Source of the DNA: an uncultured Eubacteriales bacterium
GTDB lineage: Bacteria; Bacillota; Clostridia; Lachnospirales; Lachnospiraceae
DNA: 11,457 bases
Assembly (NCBI GenBank): GCA_900321525.1
Contig: ONWL01000025.1
Location: 1-11,457 of the forward strand
Direction of reading: 5' to 3'
The position numbers and the translations under genes are program-made. Positions within the stretch are counted from its first letter, which is position 1. The number at the start of each line of letters is the position of its first letter. The notes under the pieces were generated by a model. It made no database searches, was not told where the DNA came from, and saw only the letters and a list, made by a program, of their open reading frames with translations. Shown one piece after another: positions 1 through 6,360 of this stretch.

Positions 1-1098
1 AGGAAAGCCTTCTCCATCTCGAAGCGCTTCTACATCATCTGTAATGGACCCCAGATCCTCTGCCCAGATCGGCAGATTTTCTCCTAAATTTGCCTTTAAG
101 GTACGGAATAGATCGTGTCCCGGACCCGGACACCAGTATCCGTTGATGGCAGTAGTATCTCCATGGGGAATGGCATAGTAAGAATCAAAACCCCGGAAAT
201 GGTCGATGCGTAGATAATCCACCATCTTTAGCTGGGCCGCTACACGTCTGGTCCACCAGTCATATCCAGTGGCTTTGTGCTGGTTCCAGTCATACAATGG
301 GTTACCCCAAAGCTGCCCGGTGGCAGAGAAATAATCAGGTGGCACACCGGCAACTATCTGTGGATAGCCGTGGGAATCCAACTGAAACAGATTGCGGTTT
401 GCCCACACATCTGCACTGTCTAAGGATACGAAAATGGGGATATCTCCTACAATCTGGATTCCATTGGAATGGGCATAGTTTCGCAGATCATTCCATTGAC
501 GGAAGAAAATATACTGCAAAAAGCTGTAATAGTGGACAGACCAGGAAAGCTTCTCTCTCCACCTTGCCTTGATTGCCTCATCCGGGTCTCTCAGTTCACT
601 GTCCCAGTCCAGCCAGCTTTTGCCATCATGATAGTCTTTGCCTGCCATAAACAGAGCATAGTCATCCAGCCAATCGGCATTTTCTGTCATGAAACGAGCA
701 AAGTCCTCTTTTAAATCCCAACGATCAGAAGACTCAAATACCTCAAATGCCTGTCTATACAGGTCATTTTTAATGGGAATTACAAATCCATACTCTACCA
801 TATCTACATTGAACCAGGGAAGGCGATCAATGGCCTCCTGGGGAAGCAGTCCCATATCCCGTAGCTTATCCGGGCTGATGAGCAGAGGCTGCCCTGCAAA
901 AGCAGAAAATGCCTGATAAGGAGAATCTCCAAATCCAGTAGGTCCAAGTGGCAGGATTTGCCAGAGTGTCTGACCGGATGCTTTCAAAAAATTGATGAAA
1001 TCATATGCATCATATCCAAAATCGCCGATTCCATAACGAGATGGAAGACAGGTAGGATGCATTAGGATGCCTGAATAACGAATGGATAAATCTGCCAT
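1..1098 (-). CDS. malQ: 4-alpha-glucanotransferase (amylomaltase, GH77), 3' end outside window
   Basis: Disproportionating enzyme that transfers alpha-1,4-glucan segments between malto-oligosaccharides in the cytoplasm, for glycogen or maltodextrin use. The translation starts MADLSIRYSGILMHPTCLPS and then reads GIGDFGYDAYDFI, a typical GH77 N-terminus (the family's 'LPS..GIGDFG'). Further on, ILPLGPTGFGDSPYQ, VGDIPIFVSLDSADVWAN and VDYLRIDHFRGF are all GH77 hallmarks. Asp299 in RIDHFRG corresponds to the family nucleophile and Glu348 in WAEDLG to the acid/base. The third conserved Asp (in a THD motif) would lie beyond the left edge. The 366 codons seen leave roughly 130 of the usual ~500 residues missing. 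The start at 1098 is supported by AGGAGGT at 1102-1108 (minus strand). The gene is transcribed divergently from the folate genes and is probably unrelated in function to them. Open throughout, with no internal stop. Confidence 0.96.
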   Translation of the reverse strand, partial: MADLSIRYSGILMHPTCLPSRYGIGDFGYDAYDFINFLKASGQTLWQILPLGPTGFGDSPYQAFSAFAGQPLLISPDKLRDMGLLPQEAIDRLPWFNVDMVEYGFVIPIKNDLYRQAFEVFESSDRWDLKEDFARFMTENADWLDDYALFMAGKDYHDGKSWLDWDSELRDPDEAIKARWREKLSWSVHYYSFLQYIFFRQWNDLRNYAHSNGIQIVGDIPIFVSLDSADVWANRNLFQLDSHGYPQIVAGVPPDYFSATGQLWGNPLYDWNQHKATGYDWWTRRVAAQLKMVDYLRIDHFRGFDSYYAIPHGDTTAINGYWCPGPGHDLFRTLKANLGENLPIWAEDLGSITDDVEALRDGEGFP

Positions 1099-1146
1099 AA
1101 TACCTCCTATCAAAGTGTGTCTAAAGTTCTGTCTCTTATGTTTATC

Positions 1147-1175
1147 AGTATATCACGTTCTGGACATTCTGAAAA
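1147..1175 (-). promoter_or_regulatory. Putative malQ promoter with extended -10
   Basis: On the minus strand, TTTTCA (1170-1175) is followed after 17 bp by TATACT (1147-1152), with TG one base upstream of it, giving an extended -10 (TGaTATACT). Predicted transcription start near 1140, giving a leader of about 42 nt. An alternative is the perfect -35 TTGACA at 1218-1223, but the best -10 below it (TTTTAA, 18-bp spacing) is poor. No convincing CcpA cre box was seen. Confidence 0.5.
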
Positions 1176-1287
1176 GGAAATTTAGCAGATTTTTTAAAAC
1201 AAATGCTTTGTATTTTTTGTCAATAAGTGAAAATACACCTGATATTACTTTGACTTCGCAACTGTAAAGGTACGAAACTGCGAAAAG

Positions 1288-1334
1288 AATCCATATAAAA
1301 GCAGATGGATTTTAACAGACAGATATCGTATAAT
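1288..1334 (+). promoter_or_regulatory. Putative folC promoter with overlapping inverted repeat
   Basis: A perfect TATAAT lies at 1329-1334, about 75 bp before folC. The hexamer 17 bp upstream (TGGATT, 1306-1311) is a weak -35, so an activator or another start may be involved. The putative -35 is the right arm of a perfect 7-bp inverted repeat, AATCCAT (1288-1294) and ATGGATT (1305-1311), with a 10-nt gap. That placement is compatible with an operator but proves nothing alone. Confidence 0.4.
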
Positions 1335-1409
1335 GGTAGTAATATTTTGATCAAATGCCATAAACAGCGGTGCAGATAGGTACAGTTGTTTGGGAAAGGA
1401 TAGAGAAGC

Positions 1410-2717
1410 ATGCAGAATCGGGAAGAGGCCAGCAGATATTTAGAGGAAATCGCAGGAAAGGGCATTGTGCTGGGACTAGATGCCATGAAGGAATTGTTAT
1501 ACAGACTGGGAAATCCTCAAAATCATTTGCAGTTTGTACAGGTGGCAGGAACCAATGGGAAGGGGTCTGTCACCGCATATGTAGCCAATATTTTGTCACA
1601 GGCAGGGTATCGTACAGGCAGATATACTTCACCAGCAGTATTTACCCCGGAGGAGACGATCCAAGTCAGTGCAGCGGGACAGTTTGTGCCGGTTTCCTCT
1701 GCACAGTACATAGAAGGTGTAGAAGCATTGCAGCAGGTGCTGACACAGATGGCAGAAGAAAAACGCGCGATGCCTACTCAGTTTGAGTTAGAAACAGCAC
1801 TTGCATTTTGGGTGTTTGCCCGGACTGGCTGCCAGATTGCAGTCATTGAAACCGGAATGGGGGGAGATATGGACGCCACAAACGTGGTGGAAACCACGGT
1901 TTGCTCTCTTCTGGCGTCCATCAGTCTGGATCATCAGAAATTTTTAGGAGACACTCTGGAGAAAATTGCTTTCCACAAAGCAGGCATCATCAAGCCGGGC
2001 AGACCGGCAGTGCTTATGGGGCAAAGCAAGGCAGTGGAGGAAACGGTACAGAAATTTTGTGAAAAGCAGGGGAGTCCCTTGATCGTTACCAGCCGTGCCA
2101 ATGTAACGGTGGTAGAGAGCACCATAGAAGAACAGATTTTTACTGTGCCAAAGTGGGGGCAGATTCACATTTTCCTGCCAGGCGTATTCCAAATCGACAA
2201 TGCACTGGTGGCGTTAGAAGCAGCCAGTCAACTGCAGGCGGCAGGGTATCATAAGATTGATTCGGAAGCAGTTCGAAAAGGAATGGCAGAAACGGTATGG
2301 CAGGGTCGGCTGCAAGTGCTGGAGCGGCAGCCGGTGGTACTGCTTGACGGTGCCCATAATCCGGATGCGGCAGAGAAACTGGTGCAGACTTTGGAAAAGG
2401 ATTTTACAAATACCAAGTTTCTATATATAATGGGAGTATTAGCAGATAAAGATTATGCAGGTGTGATTGGATGTCTGGTGAGAAATGCCTCCGGATTTAT
2501 TACATTGACACCGAAAAATAATCGGGCATTGCCGGCAGAGCAGCTGGCAGAAGCCATTCATTTGCTGACAGAGCAGCCGGTCACAGTGACCGCTTCTATT
2601 TCAGAAGGGGTACATCTGGCAAAACAGGCACATAAGACCGGTCAGCCAGTGGTATTTTGCGGTTCTCTTTCTTTTTTGGGGGAAATAGAACAGCGGTGGC
2701 ATACAGATGGAACCTGA
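1410..2717 (+). CDS. folC: Folylpolyglutamate synthase / dihydrofolate synthase
   Basis: ATP-dependent Mur-ligase-family enzyme that adds glutamate to dihydropteroate (dihydrofolate synthase) and usually further glutamates to reduced folates. 435 residues, normal for FolC. Visible motifs in order: P-loop GTNGKGS at 47-53; PTQFELETALAF at 122-133, matching the family TxFExxTxxAF; ETGMGGDMDATN at 147-158; SLDHQKFLG at 172-180; AFHKAGIIKP at 187-196, whose Lys corresponds to the carbamylated Lys of Mur ligases; FQIDNALVALEA near 260-271; WQGRLQVL near 297-304; and LDGAHNPDA at 312-320 in the C-terminal domain. Start at 1410 is preceded by AAAGGA (1395-1400) at 9-nt spacing. First gene of a folate cluster; because folP is present, dihydrofolate synthase activity is expected. 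36 bp separate it from folE. Confidence 0.96.
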   Translation: MQNREEASRYLEEIAGKGIVLGLDAMKELLYRLGNPQNHLQFVQVAGTNGKGSVTAYVANILSQAGYRTGRYTSPAVFTPEETIQVSAAGQFVPVSSAQYIEGVEALQQVLTQMAEEKRAMPTQFELETALAFWVFARTGCQIAVIETGMGGDMDATNVVETTVCSLLASISLDHQKFLGDTLEKIAFHKAGIIKPGRPAVLMGQSKAVEETVQKFCEKQGSPLIVTSRANVTVVESTIEEQIFTVPKWGQIHIFLPGVFQIDNALVALEAASQLQAAGYHKIDSEAVRKGMAETVWQGRLQVLERQPVVLLDGAHNPDAAEKLVQTLEKDFTNTKFLYIMGVLADKDYAGVIGCLVRNASGFITLTPKNNRALPAEQLAEAIHLLTEQPVTVTASISEGVHLAKQAHKTGQPVVFCGSLSFLGEIEQRWHTDGT

Positions 2718-2753
2718 TAAATGATTACGCAGGAGATATAGAAGGGAAGACAT

Positions 2754-3311
2754 ATGGTAGATAAGCAGAAGGTGGAAGCAGCAGTGAGACTGCTATTGGA
2801 AGGAATTGGGGAAGACCCGGAACGTGCAGGATTGGCAGGTACACCAGACCGGATTGCCCGGATGTGTGAAGAGATTTACGGTGGGCTGGAGCAGGATGCC
2901 GCAGAACCGTTGTCTAAGACTTTTCCAGCAGAGGGAAGTGAACTGGTACTGGAAAAGGACATTACATTTTATTCTATGTGTGAGCATCACCTACTTCCAT
3001 TTTATGGAAAGGCCCATATTGCTTATGTGCCAAATGGGCATGTGGTGGGCTTAAGCAAGCTGGCGCGTACTGTAGAAGTATATGCCCGCAGACCTCAGAT
3101 ACAAGAACAGCTGACGGCACAGATTGCAGATGCATTGATGGAGCATTTGGCACCGGCTGGCGCTATGGTGATCATAGAGGCAGAGCATATGTGTATGACC
3201 ATGCGTGGAGTGAAAAAGCCGGGAAGTAAGACTGTGACCTATGCATCCAGAGGGTGTATGGAAACGGAACAGATGCAGGAAAAGATTTTCCGCATGATTT
3301 CTATGGGATAA
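2754..3311 (+). CDS. folE: GTP cyclohydrolase I (type IA)
   Basis: Converts GTP to 7,8-dihydroneopterin triphosphate and formate, the committed step of folate synthesis. 185 residues, typical of the family, which forms a homodecamer. The zinc site is intact: Cys76 and His79 in SMCEHHLLPF, and Cys147 in EHMCMTMRG. His78 and His145 match the catalytic histidines (E. coli His112 and His179). GVKKPGSKTVTYASRG (152-167) is the conserved C-terminal stretch. Start ATG 2754 has AGGGA at 2743-2747, 6 nt upstream. Because the zinc cysteines are kept, this is the zinc-dependent IA type, not the FolE2 type. It sits 36 bp after folC and 17 bp before folP, consistent with one transcript. Confidence 0.97.
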   Translation: MVDKQKVEAAVRLLLEGIGEDPERAGLAGTPDRIARMCEEIYGGLEQDAAEPLSKTFPAEGSELVLEKDITFYSMCEHHLLPFYGKAHIAYVPNGHVVGLSKLARTVEVYARRPQIQEQLTAQIADALMEHLAPAGAMVIIEAEHMCMTMRGVKKPGSKTVTYASRGCMETEQMQEKIFRMISMG

Positions 3312-3328
3312 GTGAAAGGATCAAAAAT

Positions 3329-4171
3329 ATGAACATCGGAACAAGGGACTTTGACTTGGCACGTCAGGTTTATATGATGGGAATTTTGAATGTGACACCG
3401 GATTCTTTTTCGGACGGTGGCAAGTGGAACAAAATGGATGCGGCACTGCATCATGTAGAGGAGATGATCAGGCAGGGGATGGATATTCTGGATATTGGGG
3501 GAGAATCTACCAGACCGGGGTATACTCTGTTGTCCGATGAAGAAGAAATAGACCGGGTGGTGCCAGTGATTGAAGTGGTCAAGGCACGGTTTGATGTACC
3601 GGTTTCTATTGATACATATAAAGGGGCAGTGGCAGAGGCTGCGGCAGTTGCCGGTGCAGACCTGCTCAATGATATATGGGGCTGTGCCTATGAAAAGAGA
3701 AAATTAGGACAGCCAGAAACAGGAAGCGGTGTGGCAAGGGTGGCAGTGAAATATCAGTTGCCGGTTTGTCTTATGCACAACCGGGCAGAGGCGGTTTATA
3801 CGGATTATCTGAAAGAGGTGGCAGCAGATTTATCAGATAGTGTGTCCATCGCACTGTCAGCAGGGGTAAAAAAGGAGCAGATTATCTTAGATCCAGGTAT
3901 TGGATTCGCCAAAAGCTATGAGCAGAATTTATTGTTGATGAAGCATTTAGAAACAGTGACGGAACTTGGGTATCCGGTACTTCTGGGGACTTCCAGAAAA
4001 TCCATGATTGGACTGGCACTGGATTTGCCGGTGACAGAACGGGAGGAAGGTACCATTGCCACTACTGTGTTAGGAGTGGAAAAGGGCTGTTCCATTATCC
4101 GGGTACATAACGTCCAAGCGAATAGCAGAGCAGCAAAAATGACAAAGAAGATTTTAGAGGCAGGCATGTAA
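3329..4171 (+). CDS. folP: Dihydropteroate synthase
   Basis: Condenses 6-hydroxymethyl-7,8-dihydropterin pyrophosphate with p-aminobenzoate; target of sulfonamides. 280 residues from the chosen start, a TIM-barrel enzyme. Motifs: MGILNVTPDSFSDGG (17-31), DILDIGGESTRPG (52-64), SIDTYKGAVAEAA (93-105), LLNDIWG (112-118), VCLMHNR (146-152), ILDPGIGFAKS (186-196), LLGTSRKSMIG (218-228) and IRVHNV (257-262). All substrate-binding positions I know look present. The start at 3329 is preferred over in-frame ATG 3254 because AAAGGA (3315-3320) lies 8 nt upstream and the longer form would overlap folE by 58 bp with no homologous N-terminus. Compared by eye with B. subtilis FolP, about ten extra residues follow LLNDIWG (around 119-137). 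Confidence 0.96.
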   Translation: MNIGTRDFDLARQVYMMGILNVTPDSFSDGGKWNKMDAALHHVEEMIRQGMDILDIGGESTRPGYTLLSDEEEIDRVVPVIEVVKARFDVPVSIDTYKGAVAEAAAVAGADLLNDIWGCAYEKRKLGQPETGSGVARVAVKYQLPVCLMHNRAEAVYTDYLKEVAADLSDSVSIALSAGVKKEQIILDPGIGFAKSYEQNLLLMKHLETVTELGYPVLLGTSRKSMIGLALDLPVTEREEGTIATTVLGVEKGCSIIRVHNVQANSRAAKMTKKILEAGM

Positions 4172-4253
4172 ACGAAGTATTTATATTGTGCATAAATATA
4201 CGTGAGTCGTACATTTGGGGATTGGAAAGGTGAGTTGAGGATAGGGATTATTT
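4172..4253 (+). other. folP-folBK gap with AT-rich inverted repeat
   Basis: 82 bp without a gene. TATTTAT (4178-4184) and ATAAATA (4192-4198) form a perfect 7-bp inverted repeat with a 7-nt loop right after the folP stop. It has no G/C in the stem and no following T-run, so a terminator is unlikely. GAGGATAGGG (about 4237-4246) is the probable folBK ribosome binding site. The best promoter-like pair (TTGTGC, 18 bp, TACATT) is too weak to call. Confidence 0.4.
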
Positions 4254-5081
4254 ATGGATAAAATACGGATTCACAATTTGAAAGTATTTGCCCATCATGG
4301 TGTGTATGAGGCAGAAAATCAGCTGGGGCAGATGTTTCTGGTCAATGTAGAGGCAAGCTGCCATACCAGAAAGGCAGGGTGTAGCGATGCACTGGAGGAT
4401 TCTGTCAGCTATGGAGTGATGGCAAGGGAAATCCATGCCTATATGCAGTCCCATACCTGTCAGCTGTTAGAGACAGTGGCGGAGCAGCTGGCAGAGATGC
4501 TGCTTCTGGCACATCCCATGCTGGAATCCATTACGCTGGAAATCCGAAAACCCTGGGCACCGGTGGGATTGCCCTTGGATTATGTGTCAGTGGAAATCAC
4601 AAGAGGCTGGCATACTGCATATATTGCTTTGGGTTCTAATTTAGGAGACAAAGAAGGGTATTTGCAGGCAGGCATCCATCACTTGAAACAGTGTTCACAA
4701 ATTATGGTAGAGCAAGTCTCCTCCTTTTTTGTGACAGAACCATATGGAGGAGTGGAGCAGGATGATTTTTTAAATGGGTGTATAAAAGTGAGAACACTGT
4801 TGTCCCCATTTGAATTGTTGGAAAAGATGCAGGAAGCAGAATATGCGTCCGGCAGAGAACGGCTGATACACTGGGGACCTCGTACATTGGATTTGGATTT
4901 GTTGTTTTATGATCAGGAAATCATTTCCAGTCCCACCCTTGTGGTGCCTCATCCAGAGATTCCAAAGCGCACATTTGTGCTAGAGCCATTGGCAGAGCTG
5001 GCACCGTGGTTGAGGCATCCTCAGACTGGTCTGACAGTACAGGAGATGCTTCAGAAGCTGCAAACCGGCCATTTATCTTGA
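4254..5081 (+). CDS. folBK: Fused dihydroneopterin aldolase / 6-hydroxymethyl-dihydropterin pyrophosphokinase (FolB-FolK)
   Basis: One polypeptide carrying two consecutive folate steps. FolB, residues about 1-117, cleaves 7,8-dihydroneopterin to 6-hydroxymethyl-dihydropterin. FolK, about 120-275, pyrophosphorylates that product with ATP. In FolB, RIHNLKVFAHHGVYEAENQL matches the family N-terminus; Glu21 (AEN) and Lys99 (IRKPWAP) line up with S. aureus Glu22 and Lys100. In FolK, TAYIALGSNLGDKEGYL (121-137) is the N-terminal signature. HWGPRTLDLDLLFY (206-219) carries the Mg2+-binding aspartates Asp213 and Asp215, and VPHPEIPKRTFVLEPL (231-246) is the ATP-binding C-terminal stretch. Each half is full length for its family, so this is a genuine fusion and not a frameshift product. 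The product of one half is the substrate of the other, and of FolP upstream. Confidence 0.95.
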   Translation: MDKIRIHNLKVFAHHGVYEAENQLGQMFLVNVEASCHTRKAGCSDALEDSVSYGVMAREIHAYMQSHTCQLLETVAEQLAEMLLLAHPMLESITLEIRKPWAPVGLPLDYVSVEITRGWHTAYIALGSNLGDKEGYLQAGIHHLKQCSQIMVEQVSSFFVTEPYGGVEQDDFLNGCIKVRTLLSPFELLEKMQEAEYASGRERLIHWGPRTLDLDLLFYDQEIISSPTLVVPHPEIPKRTFVLEPLAELAPWLRHPQTGLTVQEMLQKLQTGHLS

Positions 5082-5109
5082 TGTGCTCTAAGGGCGGGGA
5101 TTGGACCCA

Positions 5110-5139
5110 TTGCTCGTAGGAATAAAATTTCAATATAAT
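5110..5139 (+). promoter_or_regulatory. Possible pheA promoter
   Basis: A perfect TATAAT lies at 5134-5139 in the 107-bp folBK-pheA gap, with a weak -35, TTGCTC (5110-5115), 18 bp upstream. A second possibility is TTGGAC (5101-5106), 16 bp, TAAAAT (5123-5128). Either would let pheA and the genes after it be expressed apart from the folate genes. No terminator hairpin and no T-box-like leader was seen in this gap. Confidence 0.35.
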
Positions 5140-5188
5140 AACAGGCAATTGTCTAACTTCAATACAAGAAAAAGGAATAGAATCAAAC

Positions 5189-6331
5189 ATGAAAGACTTG
5201 AGTGTGACAAGAAAAGAACTGGATGTAATCGACAATCAGATGAAAGAACTGTTTCAAAAACGTCTGAAACTGATGGAAGATGTAGTGGAATATAAAATGG
5301 AAGTAGGAAAACCTATTTTTGACGGAGAAAGAGAGCGGCAGAAACTTTCTTCTGTGACAGAAGATGTGGAAGGAGCATTTACAAAGCAGGCATTGACAGA
5401 ACTGTTTTGCCAGATGATGGCAATTGGAAGAAAACTTCAATATCAGATTTTGTGTGAAAGGGGAAAGGCAGCAGAATATTCTTTTACATCCATTACAAAA
5501 TTACAGACCGATGGTGTCCAGATTGTCTATCAGGGAGTGGAAGGGGCGTATAGCCATGCCGCATCCCTGCAAGTGTTTGGACAGGAGGCACAGGTTCGCT
5601 CTGTGGCAACCTTTGAAGCAGCGATGGAGGAAGTAGCAGAAGGGCGAGCCGATTATGCAGTGTTGCCCATTGAAAATTCCAGAGCAGGTGCAGTGGGAGA
5701 TGTGTATGATTTGTTGATGAAATATGACAATACCATTGTAGCAGAAACTTATTTACGAGTGGAACATTGCCTGTTGGCATTGCCAGGTACATCTTTTTCA
5801 AACATTCGCACCGTATACTCTCATCCACAAGGATTGATGCAGTGTGCCGGATTCATGGAGAAGCACAGGGAGATACAGCAGGTCAGCCAGAGCAATACAG
5901 CAGTCAGTGCCAGAAAAGTAGTGGAAGACGGAGATGCTTCCTGTGGTGCCATTGCAAGTGAACTGGCAGGTAGTTTGTACGGCTTGGAAGTGTTGGAACG
6001 TGGCATCAGCGATGACAAAAACAATACCACCCGTTTTATTATTGTACAGAAAAAGAAAGAATATCTGGCGGATGCACAGAAAATCAGCATTTGTATTGAA
6101 ACAGAGCATGTCAGTGGTGCGTTGTATAACCAGCTGTCTCATTTTATCTTCAACGGATTGAATATGACCAAGATTGAGTCCAGGCCCATTCCGGATCGGG
6201 CGTGGGAATATCGGTTTTACATAGATTTTGAAGGAAATTTGAGCAGGCCAGAGGTGGAAAATGCGTTGTTTGGATTGGAAAAAGAAGCCAGTCGGCTGAA
6301 AATTTTGGGAAATTATTCCACCAGGGAATAG
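5189..6331 (+). CDS. pheA: Bifunctional chorismate mutase / prephenate dehydratase (P-protein)
   Basis: Converts chorismate to prephenate and on to phenylpyruvate, the phenylalanine branch. 380 residues, usual for the fused P-protein. The AroQ chorismate mutase covers about 1-90: Arg8, Arg25, Lys36, Asp45 and Glu49 fit E. coli Arg11, Arg28, Lys39, Asp48 and Glu52. The prephenate dehydratase covers about 111-288: VYQGVEGAYSHAAS, AVLPIENSRAGAVGDVYDLL, and the catalytic TTRF at 280-283. The ACT domain covers about 297-375, with GALY (310-313) and ESRP (330-333), the phenylalanine-binding motifs of the family. Feedback inhibition by phenylalanine is therefore expected. Start ATG 5189; AAAGGA at 5171-5176 is 12 nt upstream, a rather long spacing that suggests modest translation. 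It shares the precursor chorismate with the p-aminobenzoate used by FolP. Confidence 0.95.
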   Translation: MKDLSVTRKELDVIDNQMKELFQKRLKLMEDVVEYKMEVGKPIFDGERERQKLSSVTEDVEGAFTKQALTELFCQMMAIGRKLQYQILCERGKAAEYSFTSITKLQTDGVQIVYQGVEGAYSHAASLQVFGQEAQVRSVATFEAAMEEVAEGRADYAVLPIENSRAGAVGDVYDLLMKYDNTIVAETYLRVEHCLLALPGTSFSNIRTVYSHPQGLMQCAGFMEKHREIQQVSQSNTAVSARKVVEDGDASCGAIASELAGSLYGLEVLERGISDDKNNTTRFIIVQKKKEYLADAQKISICIETEHVSGALYNQLSHFIFNGLNMTKIESRPIPDRAWEYRFYIDFEGNLSRPEVENALFGLEKEASRLKILGNYSTRE

Positions 6332-6360
6332 ATATCAATAAAAAGTAAGGGGGAAGATGC

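Larger units (their letters stand above)
1099..1409. other. Divergent intergenic region between malQ and folC
   Basis: 311 bp, AT-rich, no plausible gene. It holds the malQ ribosome binding site (1102-1108) and promoter (1147-1175) on the minus strand, two short inverted repeats (1255-1284 and 1288-1311), the folC -10 element (1329-1334) and the folC ribosome binding site (about 1396-1400). I looked for a tetrahydrofolate riboswitch ahead of folC and saw no structure of that kind; the predicted folC leader, about 70 nt, is too short for one. Confidence 0.7.

Noticed and set aside
1286..1409. Tetrahydrofolate riboswitch ahead of folC
   Set aside because: Leader from the predicted start is only about 70 nt, and no THF-riboswitch-like paired structure or core sequence was seen.
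1370..1786. 138-codon plus-strand reading frame at the start of folC
   Set aside because: Out of frame with the conserved FolC P-loop region; no family features.
3254..3328. In-frame upstream ATG for folP (25 extra residues)
   Set aside because: It would overlap folE by 58 bp, has no suitable ribosome binding site and no family-like sequence; ATG 3329 has AAAGGA at good spacing.
4178..4198. AT-only inverted repeat after folP as a terminator
   Set aside because: No G/C pairs in the stem and no T-run afterwards; unlikely to stop transcription.
5082..5188. T-box or attenuator leader for pheA
   Set aside because: The gap is too short for a T-box, has no terminator hairpin, and no short Phe-rich leader peptide is present.
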